Assembly: GCF_010820565.1 (NCBI RefSeq)
Contig: NZ_JAAIJQ010000029.1
Span: 1 to 64,000, forward strand
Direction: 5' to 3'
Length of the DNA: 64,000 nt
Source of the DNA: Thiorhodococcus minor
Lineage (GTDB): Bacteria > Pseudomonadota > Gammaproteobacteria > Chromatiales > Chromatiaceae
The notes beneath the pieces were generated by a model. The model was not told the DNA's origin, ran no database searches, and worked only from the letters and a program-made list of their open reading frames with translations. The position numbers and the translations under genes were made by a program. Shown piece by piece: positions 27,154 through 36,219 of the stretch (its first letter is position 1; each line of letters opens with the position of its first letter).

Positions 27154-27243
27154 ATGAGCAAGAAATCCGAAAAGTGCTGCAAGAAGTACCTCGAGCAGAA
27201 GCGCTGCAAGAAGTGCCCCAAGCGCAAGGCGAAGGTTGTCTAA
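27154..27243 (+). CDS. 29-residue Lys/Cys-rich miniprotein
   Basis: A tiny open frame 30 bases after the ferritin stop. It encodes a protein beginning MSKKSEKCCKKYLEQ and containing CKKCPKRK. It has four cysteines (a CC pair and a CxxC) and eleven lysines in 29 residues. It would be very basic and could bind metal or nucleic acid. Coding is supported by the residue pattern and position, not by length. It may be co-transcribed with ferritin. Confidence 0.65.
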   Translation: MSKKSEKCCKKYLEQKRCKKCPKRKAKVV

Positions 27244-27393
27244 GCGGGTGAGGGGGCGCACGCCCCTGGGGGCGCTGCGCCATCTGATCCGTCGATGCGC
27301 CTGAATGGAGCAGTCGGTTTCTAGCCGTCGGCCTCAAGCTGAGGGAAAGCCTCGCGTTGGCGGTCGCCGAGACGCGCGACAACGACCGGCGTC

Positions 27394-29493
27394 TCAACCC
27401 AGTTTCACGGTACCCGTCGGACGCGCGCCGCGCAGCGCCTTGACCAGCACCGCCAGCGTGGTGCCATTGTGCAGGAGTGCGCTGGCGACCGGCGAGAGCC
27501 GGCCCATCAGAGCACCAGCCATGATGGCGGTGTTGATGCCGACGGTGGCGTTGAAGTTGGTGCGGATGACGCTGAGCGTCCCAAGGGCGATCTCGCGGGC
27601 GTCCGCGACGGCGAGCAGGCGGTCGTCGGTGAGCACCACATCGGCGCTCGCCCGGGCGAGGTCGGCGCCGCCGGACATGGCGATGCCGAGGTCCGCGGCG
27701 ACCAGCGCCGGCCCGTCGTTGATACCGTCGCCGACGAAGCCGACCCGGCGGCCCTCCCGCTGCAGTGCCTCGATGAGCGCGGCCTTCCCCTCAGGCTGGA
27801 CCTCGGCATGGACCTCATCGAGCCTGAGCGCGCGGCCCAACGCCTCCGCCTTCTCCCGGCGGTCGCCGGAGATCATGACCAGCCGGTCGATGCCGAGCGT
27901 ACGGAGCCTCCCAAGCGTTGCGGTCGCATCGGCGCGGACCGTGTCGCGCAGTGCGATGAGTCCCATAGGACCGCGCTCGCTGGCGACGTAGAGCAGAATC
28001 TTGCCGTCGTTGATGAGCGCAGCCTGTCGCGCGGCGTGGGCGCTGAAGCGGATGCCCTCGTGCTCCTCGAGGTAGTGGCGGCTCCCGACGATGATGCGGC
28101 CGCCCCGGATCTCGGCCGAGAGGCCGTGCGCGACCAGATAATCCACCTCGCCGTGGGAGATATGCTGCAGGTCGCGCTCGCGCGCCGCCTCGACGACCGC
28201 CTGAGACAGCGGATGGGTCGCGTGCTCTTCCACGGAGGCGACCAGCGCGAGCAGCCCCTCCTCGGAGTGTCCGCATTTGCGGTCGAGCACGACCACGTCG
28301 GTCACCTCAAGCACAGTCTCGGTCAGGGTGCCCGTCTTGTCGAAGACCAGGGTATCGATCTCGGCCAAACGCTCCATCGCCTCGCCGCCCTTGATGAGAA
28401 TGCCGTGCTTGGCGGCCTGATAGAGACCGGACTTGAAGGCGACCGGCGTGCCCAGCTTGAGCGCGCAGGAATAGTCGACCAAGAACACCGATTGCACGCG
28501 CGTCAGATCCCGGGTCAGGGCGTAGACGGCTGCGGCGGCGCCGAGCGTGAGATAGACGCGCCGATCCGCGAGGGTATCGGCCAAGCGCTGTGTCTCCGAG
28601 GGCTGATCGAGCGAAGTCCGAATGAAGCGGGCGACGCGCGCGGCCGTGGTGTCTTCACCGACACGGGTGGCCCGGATGCGCAGACGGCCCTCGACGAGCA
28701 CGGATCCCGCGACCACGCGCTTGTGTGCCTCGCGGGCGACGGGGACGTCTTCGCCCGTGACGGCGGCTTGATTGACCAGGGCGACGCCATCGACGACTAC
28801 GCCATCGACCGGGATGGTTTCGCCGACGCCGACCACAACCGTCTCGTCGGTGCCTATCCGATCGCCAGGGACCTGGATCAGCTCGCCGCCGCGCTCGACC
28901 CAGGCGGTCGTGGGCACGGGGCGCAGCAGGCGCCGGAGCGAGCGGTCCGACTGCTGCTGTGTGCGGTCCTCCATGTACTCGCCAAGCGTGAGCAGGAAGT
29001 CGGTGGCATTGGCCGTGTAGAGCTTGCCCCGCCCCGCCGAGAGCCCCACCGCCAGGGCGTCCAAGACCTCGATCTTGACGCCTTGATGAATGAGGGTGTC
29101 CGCGCCTCTTAGCAGCTTGGTCCCGATGTTCAGATAGGTGACCACATGCTGGGCCGGTCGCGGCAGCAGCGGCAGCAGCAGGAGCGTGAGCAGATTCCTG
29201 ACCAGCGGCGTGATTGTCGCGTCATTCGACTCGGACTGGGCATCCAGCTCCGTGCGGCTCTGCGGCTGGAAGGCGACCAGACGCACCAGAATCTCCTTGC
29301 GCGAGACCAATCCCGGGTCGTAGTGAATGACCAGGGTGCGTGCGTGGCGATTGATGCGGACGTCTTCGACGCCATCCTGCCGCTCGAGCCAGGAGTGGAG
29401 GATTTCTCCAACTCCGCTTCGAGCGAGTGGTGGGATTCGGGCCCGGATCCGCCCGGGAAGCTCATGGACGATGCGGTACGGCAGCGGTGGCAT
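27394..29493 (-). CDS. fezB: P1B-type metal-transporting ATPase, FezB-like (putative ferrosome)
   Basis: 699-residue pump. The N-terminal HMA-like domain (about 1-65) lacks the usual CxxC and has HELPGRIRARIPP instead. P-type motifs are TGEDVP, DKTGTLTE, the HP locus in EEHATHPLSQ and VGDGINDGPAL. The metal-site helix reads DYSCALKLGTP, not CPC, SPC or TPC, which fits the P1B-6 group that includes ferrosome FezB. The proposed job is pumping iron into a lipid-bounded store. It is last in a six-gene minus-strand operon; repeat copy C separates it from the rest. ATG 29493 is preferred to a TTG at 29505. Confidence 0.8.
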   Translation of the reverse strand: MPPLPYRIVHELPGRIRARIPPLARSGVGEILHSWLERQDGVEDVRINRHARTLVIHYDPGLVSRKEILVRLVAFQPQSRTELDAQSESNDATITPLVRNLLTLLLLPLLPRPAQHVVTYLNIGTKLLRGADTLIHQGVKIEVLDALAVGLSAGRGKLYTANATDFLLTLGEYMEDRTQQQSDRSLRRLLRPVPTTAWVERGGELIQVPGDRIGTDETVVVGVGETIPVDGVVVDGVALVNQAAVTGEDVPVAREAHKRVVAGSVLVEGRLRIRATRVGEDTTAARVARFIRTSLDQPSETQRLADTLADRRVYLTLGAAAAVYALTRDLTRVQSVFLVDYSCALKLGTPVAFKSGLYQAAKHGILIKGGEAMERLAEIDTLVFDKTGTLTETVLEVTDVVVLDRKCGHSEEGLLALVASVEEHATHPLSQAVVEAARERDLQHISHGEVDYLVAHGLSAEIRGGRIIVGSRHYLEEHEGIRFSAHAARQAALINDGKILLYVASERGPMGLIALRDTVRADATATLGRLRTLGIDRLVMISGDRREKAEALGRALRLDEVHAEVQPEGKAALIEALQREGRRVGFVGDGINDGPALVAADLGIAMSGGADLARASADVVLTDDRLLAVADAREIALGTLSVIRTNFNATVGINTAIMAGALMGRLSPVASALLHNGTTLAVLVKALRGARPTGTVKLG

Positions 29494-29582
29494 CTCTTGT
29501 TCCAAAATCAGTGGCCAGCCGCGGGTCTTGATCTAGCCAGACCATGGCACCTGGAAAGCCAGTAAGCCCAAGAGCGGCAATT

Positions 29583-29712
29583 CGAGGCGTAAAGGCGTGA
29601 AGGCCATGAAGAATAGGGCTTGTCCGCTGCATGGCGCTCATCTGCTGGGCGAGCAAGAGCGACTCTGCAGCACACTGAGGTCCTTTGCGCGCTTCGTGCC
29701 CTTTGCGGTTCA
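29583..29712 (+). repeat. ~131-bp structured repeat, copy C (inside the fez-like operon)
   Basis: About 130 bases. The left end is a diverged GAGGCGTAAAGGCGTGAAGG; the right end GTGCCCTTTGCGGTTC is well kept. A central hairpin (GCTC...GAGC) is followed by AAGAGCGACTCTG, paralleling copies A and B. It lies between the ATPase gene and the cistron upstream, again inside a minus-strand operon and in the same orientation as the other copies. Confidence 0.75.
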
Positions 29713-29744
29713 ACGGCCTTCTTGAGCTCAGGGTGCGCGGCGGC

Positions 29745-30122
29745 TTATCCGCCTTTCTCCTGACTGCTGTGGTGTAGCTCCGCGGCGGCGTCGCCGAACT
29801 TCTCCTTCACCTCTTCGATACCGCCCTGGAAGAGCGACCAAGCCTTGACGACCCCCTTGATGGCGGTGCGCTGGACCTGCTCGTTGGTCAGCAAATAGGT
29901 GGCCGCGACGCCGATTAGCATGCCTTTCAGGAATCTGTCGTTGGGCATGTTGAGCAGCGAGCCGCTGGGCTGCTGGTAAGGCTGATAGGCAAGGTGATGG
30001 GGCATGCCAGGTTGCGCTGGCCCCATGCCCTGAGCTTGACCCTGGCCGAGATAGCCTCCGGGCGCGGCGCCCCTGGTGTACTGGCCAGCCCAGGGTCCCT
30101 GCTGATTATCGTTCTGGCTCAT
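29745..30122 (-). CDS. Fez-like operon gene 5: small Gly/Gln-rich protein with hydrophobic segment
   Basis: 125-residue protein. The N-terminal 55 residues are Gly/Gln/Pro-rich and probably disordered. A single hydrophobic stretch follows (FLKGMLIGVAATYLLTNEQVQ), then an amphipathic tail (FQGGIEEVKEKFGDAAAE) reminiscent of YtxH-type proteins. It overlaps the preceding gene by four bases. The role is unknown; proteins like this could shape or coat the ferrosome membrane. Confidence 0.8.
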   Translation of the reverse strand: MSQNDNQQGPWAGQYTRGAAPGGYLGQGQAQGMGPAQPGMPHHLAYQPYQQPSGSLLNMPNDRFLKGMLIGVAATYLLTNEQVQRTAIKGVVKAWSLFQGGIEEVKEKFGDAAAELHHSSQEKGG

Positions 30123-30313
30123 GCTGAGTCTCCCGTATCTGTTTGCGTCTTGGATGCGTTTGGAAGGGGCTGCGCGCTTGCTGCGGAACGGCCTTTGATG
30201 AGCCCGCGCAAGAAGAGCACCAGGGCCGCGCCGGTCAGGAGGCCGCCAATGCCCTCGACGAGGTTCTTCGTCACACCATGGCGGTGGGCTTGTCCGCGCG
30301 CCCCGCTACTCAT
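30119..30313 (-). CDS. Fez-like operon gene 4: 64-residue single-pass membrane protein
   Basis: Very small protein with one Gly-containing hydrophobic helix (LVEGIGGLLTGAALVLFLRGL) and polar ends. The GxGGxxxGA pattern could support helix packing. It overlaps both neighbours (eight bases upstream, four downstream), which strongly supports that it is real and co-translated. The function is unknown. Confidence 0.78.
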   Translation of the reverse strand: MSSGARGQAHRHGVTKNLVEGIGGLLTGAALVLFLRGLIKGRSAASAQPLPNASKTQTDTGDSA

Positions 30314-30674
30314 GGTCCACCTCGCTGCCGAGACGGCTCTGGAGGCCGTAGACCACGGCGGTACCGATGAGGAACATCAGCCCGAGCCGCGTCGCGCCCT
30401 GCTCGGCGACGCTCGAGGCCACGGCCCCAGCCGCCGCGGTCGCGAGACCCGCCGTGACCGCCGCCTTGCCGGTCTGCGCGAGCGCGGCCGTCGGGGTCTG
30501 CGCGCCGGCCTGAGCACGCCGGATCCGCTGTGCCGCCGCGGCACTGCCGCCGACGATGGCGCCCATGGTCGCCATGCGCATCAAGGCTGCACAATCCAGC
30601 CCGCCGACCGACTGTGCCGGATAGCCGGGGCTGTATGGCGTCAAGGCGCCTTCGGCTGGGTAGGGACTGCTCAT
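30306..30674 (-). CDS. Fez-like operon gene 3: Ala/Gly-rich membrane protein
   Basis: 122-residue protein with two or three small-residue-rich hydrophobic stretches (MRMATMGAIVGGSAAAAQ, GLATAAAGAVASSVAEQG, LGLMFLIGTAVVYGL). Such Ala/Gly zippers favour tight helix packing in curved membranes. It overlaps the gene upstream by four bases. I do not recognise a named family. Confidence 0.78.
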   Translation of the reverse strand: MSSPYPAEGALTPYSPGYPAQSVGGLDCAALMRMATMGAIVGGSAAAAQRIRRAQAGAQTPTAALAQTGKAAVTAGLATAAAGAVASSVAEQGATRLGLMFLIGTAVVYGLQSRLGSEVDHE

Positions 30675-31393
30675 GTCGCCTGCTCCGTCTTGCCGTCACC
30701 GTTTCCCGCTCCGCCTCCGCCGAACAGCCCCTGGACCGAGTCGCTGGATAGGAGCAGCACGGCCGCGGCACCGACGAGCGCGCCCTTCCAGAAATCCGGA
30801 TCGTCGAAATTCAGCATCTTGGAGAGCGTGGAGAGACCGTTGCCGCCATTGGAGACCTCTTCCATGAGGTCGCTCATGCCAGGCCCCTGGCCGCCCCTGT
30901 GACCCGGGCCAGCGCCTCCGTCATGCGCGGGCGGCACGCTGTAAAAGGCCTGCGGCGGATAGGGGTAGGGCGGTGCCCAGTAGGGCGCCTGCCCTGGATG
31001 CATGCCCGGCGGCGCGACCTGCGGGGGGTATGGCTGCGCGGAATGCGGCTGTCCCGCCCAGGGTCCCATCTCGGGAGGCGTCGCCTGCCCAGGTCCGGAG
31101 CCGTAGGGGCCGACAGGCGCGGGAGCACCTTGAGCGAACGCCGGGTGGGCCGGGTGGGCCGGGTGGGCCGGATGAGCCGCGCTCGCGCCTGGGTGCTGGC
31201 CACTCCAAGGGTCGCCGTGGCCGTAGGATTGGCCGTGCATCATGCCCTCAGGCGCCGCCGAGCCGCCCGTACCTGGCCGGTCGGCCGCGCCCCGTGGCCC
31301 CTGTGCATCGTCTCCGGCATGGCGTGACGGCTCGGGTCCCTGGGGGCCAGGGCTCGGCCCTGCGCCGGATGCGCCACCTGGGTGCTCACTCAT
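30671..31393 (-). CDS. Fez-like operon gene 2: Pro/Gly/His-rich protein with C-terminal hydrophobic helix
   Basis: 240-residue protein. Residues 1-165 are low-complexity Pro/Gly/Ala with His (an AHPAHPAHPAHP tandem run and many PY motifs). A short conserved-looking end follows: NFDDPDFWKGALVGAAAVLLLSS, with a hydrophobic helix and a Gly-rich tail. The layout resembles gene 5 (disordered head, one helix introduced by D.F.KG), so the two may be paralogues. The His/Pro-rich head could bind iron or form a condensate; this is inference. Confidence 0.78.
   Translation of the reverse strand: MSEHPGGASGAGPSPGPQGPEPSRHAGDDAQGPRGAADRPGTGGSAAPEGMMHGQSYGHGDPWSGQHPGASAAHPAHPAHPAHPAFAQGAPAPVGPYGSGPGQATPPEMGPWAGQPHSAQPYPPQVAPPGMHPGQAPYWAPPYPYPPQAFYSVPPAHDGGAGPGHRGGQGPGMSDLMEEVSNGGNGLSTLSKMLNFDDPDFWKGALVGAAAVLLLSSDSVQGLFGGGGAGNGDGKTEQAT
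31143..31178 (+). repeat. 9-bp tandem repeat in the Pro/His-rich fez-like gene
   Basis: Three perfect GGGTGGGCC units and one imperfect unit. On the coding (minus) strand they specify an Ala-His-Pro tripeptide run. Such a tract can expand or shrink by slippage without breaking the frame. Confidence 0.8.
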
Positions 31394-31564
31394 GTCGATA
31401 TCTCCACGTTTCTTAAGATTTTTGTGCCGCTGCCCCGGCGGGATCCGCTCGACAAGATCCCACGAAGGCGCGGCTGAAGAGGTGGCCCTTTGTCGACAAA
31501 CCGTCGCGGCGGAGCCTGCGTTCAGCCGAGCGCCGCCTGGGTCTGATTAGAACGTCGCGGTCTG

Positions 31565-31924
31565 CTACAGCAAAGCGCCCACCAGCTTGAAGGCGGAGCG
31601 CTCGACGGCCTTATTGATGACGGCCCCGACGAGCGCTTTACCGAACATCGCGCCGGCCTTTCCGGCGATCGCGGGACTCGTGCCATTGCGCGCTGGCTCC
31701 GGGCAGCCGAGATCCTTCATCGCGGCCAGCAGCTCCAGATGCGAGAGCTGCTCCGGGTCGTAATGGACGGTGATACTCCCGGCGTGGCCGTTGAGCCGGA
31801 CTTGGCGGATGCCCTCAAGCCCGAGCAGCTGCGTCTGTGCGGCGCGTGCCTCCGCGGGCCGACAGCGAAAGGCGGTCGAGCGAACCCGCAGGCGTCCGGG
31901 AAGGTGATGGATCGAGTGGCTCAT
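31565..31924 (-). CDS. Fez-like operon gene 1: HMA-like domain protein without CxxC
   Basis: 119-residue protein that opens the six-gene operon. Residues 1-60 match the HMA-like head of the ATPase at 27394 (HHLPGRLRVRS...LEGIRQVRLNGHAGSITVHYDPE), again without metal-binding cysteines. The C-terminal part has a Gly/Ala-rich hydrophobic stretch (GKAGAMFGKALVGAVINKAV). Ferrosome operons include a stand-alone HMA-like protein besides FezB, so this is a candidate for that role. A 171-base gap separates it from gene 2. Its promoter carries two Fur-like boxes. Confidence 0.8.
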   Translation of the reverse strand: MSHSIHHLPGRLRVRSTAFRCRPAEARAAQTQLLGLEGIRQVRLNGHAGSITVHYDPEQLSHLELLAAMKDLGCPEPARNGTSPAIAGKAGAMFGKALVGAVINKAVERSAFKLVGALL

Positions 31925-31958
31925 GGGCGTCCCTCTGTTGACACAGGATTGGCTTGTT

Positions 31959-31977
31959 AATGCGACTGGTTCGCATT
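31959..31977. promoter_or_regulatory. Fur-like box 1 at the fez-like operon promoter
   Basis: AATGCGACTGGTTCGCATT is a 19-base palindrome with perfect 7-base arms, close to the AATGnnAATnATTnnCATT Fur pattern. It overlaps the predicted -10 element (TAGAAT on the minus strand, 31975-31980) of the six-gene operon. Fur bound here would block transcription when iron is plentiful. Confidence 0.72.
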
Positions 31978-32004
31978 CTATTTCTGCCTGGCCTGCAAAT
32001 GCAA
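31975..32004 (-). promoter_or_regulatory. Predicted sigma70 promoter of the fez-like operon
   Basis: Reading the minus strand: a -35 of TTGCAT (32004-31999), an 18-base spacer and a -10 of TAGAAT (31980-31975), about 50 bases upstream of the first start codon at 31924. Both elements are covered by Fur-like boxes. Confidence 0.55.
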
Positions 32005-32015
32005 CTCGTTATCAT
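31998..32015. promoter_or_regulatory. Fur-like box 2 at the fez-like operon promoter
   Basis: AATGCAACTCGTTATCAT shares its right half TCGTTATCA with the Fur-like box at 24698-24712. It overlaps the predicted -35 (TTGCAT) of the minus-strand operon and lies just upstream of a possible plus-strand promoter (TTGTTT at 32022-32027, TTAGAT at 32046-32051) for the divergent gene. One regulator could thus control both directions. Confidence 0.6.
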
Positions 32016-32138
32016 GCGCTCTTGTTTCGTCTGGGCTGCTCCAGCTTAGATCGTAACAATTCCTATTTACAATTTTTCCCTGAGTCACGTATCTTTCCTG
32101 GGGTTGTTTCCATCCAGGTCGGTCGAAGAGGCGAGACC

Positions 32139-32636
32139 ATGTTGCATTCAAGCGGTCAGCTCGCGGACAGGCGCTTGTTTACTGTCTGCCACCAGGTTTC
32201 GGGGAGAACCCGGCTGCGCATCCCTGCCGTGATGAGGAATTCCAGGCTGGCGGCACCGATCGCCGCGACCCTGCGAGGGCTGGAGGGGGTCGATGACGTC
32301 CGCGTCAATGCCGCTTGCGGCAGTCTCACCTTGAGGCATCCAGGTGCATCCGGGCTTTCGGAAAGGCAGATCTCAAAGGCGTTGAGAGCGGTGCTCTCCC
32401 CAGCGTCGCCCGAGCCCAGGAAGCGCTCCGAGCGGGCGCGGCCGCTGCCGGCCAGTCCGCCAATCGGGCGTCCGGCCAGCGCGCACCCGCAAGGCTCTGC
32501 GCCCTGTGTCATCTGCCACTTGAAGCTCAAGGCCCTGCGCTGGCTCTTGTCTGACCTCTGGCGTTGTTGGCGTGATCTCTGGGTGAGACGTCTGCGTGAC
32601 CGGACGGTTTGGATCCCGACCCTGCGTGGCGATTGA
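32139..32636 (+). CDS. HMA-like domain protein divergent from the fez-like operon
   Basis: 165-residue protein with a third HMA-like head: HQVSGRTRLRIPAV, then LRGLEGVDDVRVNAACGSLTLRH, at about residues 15-75. It again lacks CxxC in the usual place. A Pro/Ser/Arg-rich linker follows, then PCVICHLK and a Trp/Arg-rich end (RWLLSDLWRCWRDLWVRRLRD). The CVICH string is a heme-type motif, but no signal peptide is seen, so heme attachment is doubtful. ATG 32139 is chosen; the frame is open upstream to 31923. It shares the Fur-boxed divergent promoter. Confidence 0.7.
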   Translation: MLHSSGQLADRRLFTVCHQVSGRTRLRIPAVMRNSRLAAPIAATLRGLEGVDDVRVNAACGSLTLRHPGASGLSERQISKALRAVLSPASPEPRKRSERARPLPASPPIGRPASAHPQGSAPCVICHLKLKALRWLLSDLWRCWRDLWVRRLRDRTVWIPTLRGD

Positions 32637-35191
<2,555 letters not shown>

Positions 35192-35244
35192 CCTTCAGGG
35201 GGCGGACTGGAGGCGGAAACGCGCCGACAGCCGCCTGATTGACC

Positions 35245-35528
35245 TCAGGGTCGGCACCGCTCGACCGCATCGAGAATGGCGCTGATGCGGAAGGACTCGA
35301 CGACCCAGTCGAGACAATCGCCCCATTGCGACTGGCGCAGCGGCAGGCCCTCGCGCAGCGCCGCCTCGGCGATCTGGGCGCGCGCACGCCGGCGTGCTCC
35401 AGATCCAGCACTTCCTCGCTGATTGCCAACGCCAGCTGCCGGCAGAAGGCCGCGCGCGGCTGGTGGTCGCGCGCGGAGGACCCGTTGAGGATGGTGACCG
35501 GGCCGGTCCGCATGCCCTTCATCGGCTT
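35245..35528 (-). pseudogene. metE: metE remnant (cobalamin-independent methionine synthase fragment)
   Basis: Two adjacent minus-strand frames together match an internal part of MetE. The first reads [14 protein letters not shown]... then [19 protein letters not shown]. After a frameshift near 35390 the second reads [20 protein letters not shown], then VVESFRI. In intact MetE these lie just before the zinc-site IHTHMCYSEF, which is missing here, as are the whole N-terminal part and the C-terminal end. The fragment ends about 55 bases from the katG stop. It cannot make a working enzyme. Confidence 0.8.
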
Positions 35529-35532
35529 GGGC

Positions 35533-36156
35533 AGCGAATGCCACCCTTGCTGCCAATGGCTGCTCAAGCTGGTCTCGCCCTATCTCGCGGCCTGGCCGGA
35601 GGTGGACCTGGATGTCAGGCAAGAGTTTCAGTTCGGCGGGGTCGGTGCGCGCTTCGGTCATGAGATCGACCTGCTGGTGACGCCCGATCCACTCTATGAG
35701 ACGGGGCTGAGGCTCGAGCCAGTGCTCGACGGTGAGCAGGTGCTGGTGGTCGGCCCAGGGCACCCCTTGGGCAAGGCCCCCTTGGTGCAGCCGGAGCAGC
35801 TCGCGCGCGAGACCCTGATCACCCATCCGGTCGCCATCGACAGGCTCGGGATCTACATCCAGCTCCTCTTGCCCGCCGGGATCCGGCCCAAGCGCCACAA
35901 GCCGATCGAGACGACCGACATCATGCTGCGGATGGTTGCAAGCGGATGCGGTGTCGCGGCCCTGCCGCGCTGGCTGGTGGATGAAGTTGCCGCTAAGCTC
36001 CCGCCCATGGCGGTTCGGCTCGGGGCGCTGGGCATCGCCAAGCAGATCTTCCTCGGCATTCGTGCGGCGGATGCCGAGACAGACGACCTAAGCGCCTTCG
36101 TCGCGCTCGCGCGCGCCCATCGCGAGCCGAAGCGCGAAACAGCCAGGGGCAGATAG
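35533..36156 (+). pseudogene. metR: metR remnant (LysR-type effector domain without DNA-binding domain)
   Basis: From [10 protein letters not shown] to the end, the frame matches the effector-binding domain of LysR-family MetR, the activator of metE, for about 200 residues. The N-terminal helix-turn-helix (about 90 residues) is absent: the upstream sequence is the opposite-strand metE fragment, and the junction is within about five bases (35528/35533). The open frame back to 35239 is therefore a chimera of metR and antisense metE. It should not bind DNA. Confidence 0.78.
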
Positions 36157-36219
36157 CGGCACCAAGCCGGGGTCGAGCCCTGAATCAATCGCAAAACCCT
36201 GTGGAACGAGGATTGATCG

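Noticed and set aside
32496-32530. Reading the CVICH string of the divergent HMA-like protein as a c-type cytochrome
   Set aside because: There is no signal peptide, so the protein should stay in the cytoplasm, where c-type heme attachment does not occur. It is noted only as an oddity.
35239-35532. Treating 35239-36156 as one intact 305-residue LysR regulator
   Set aside because: The first ~98 codons are antisense to a clear MetE fragment and contain no helix-turn-helix; only the effector domain from about 35533 is real.
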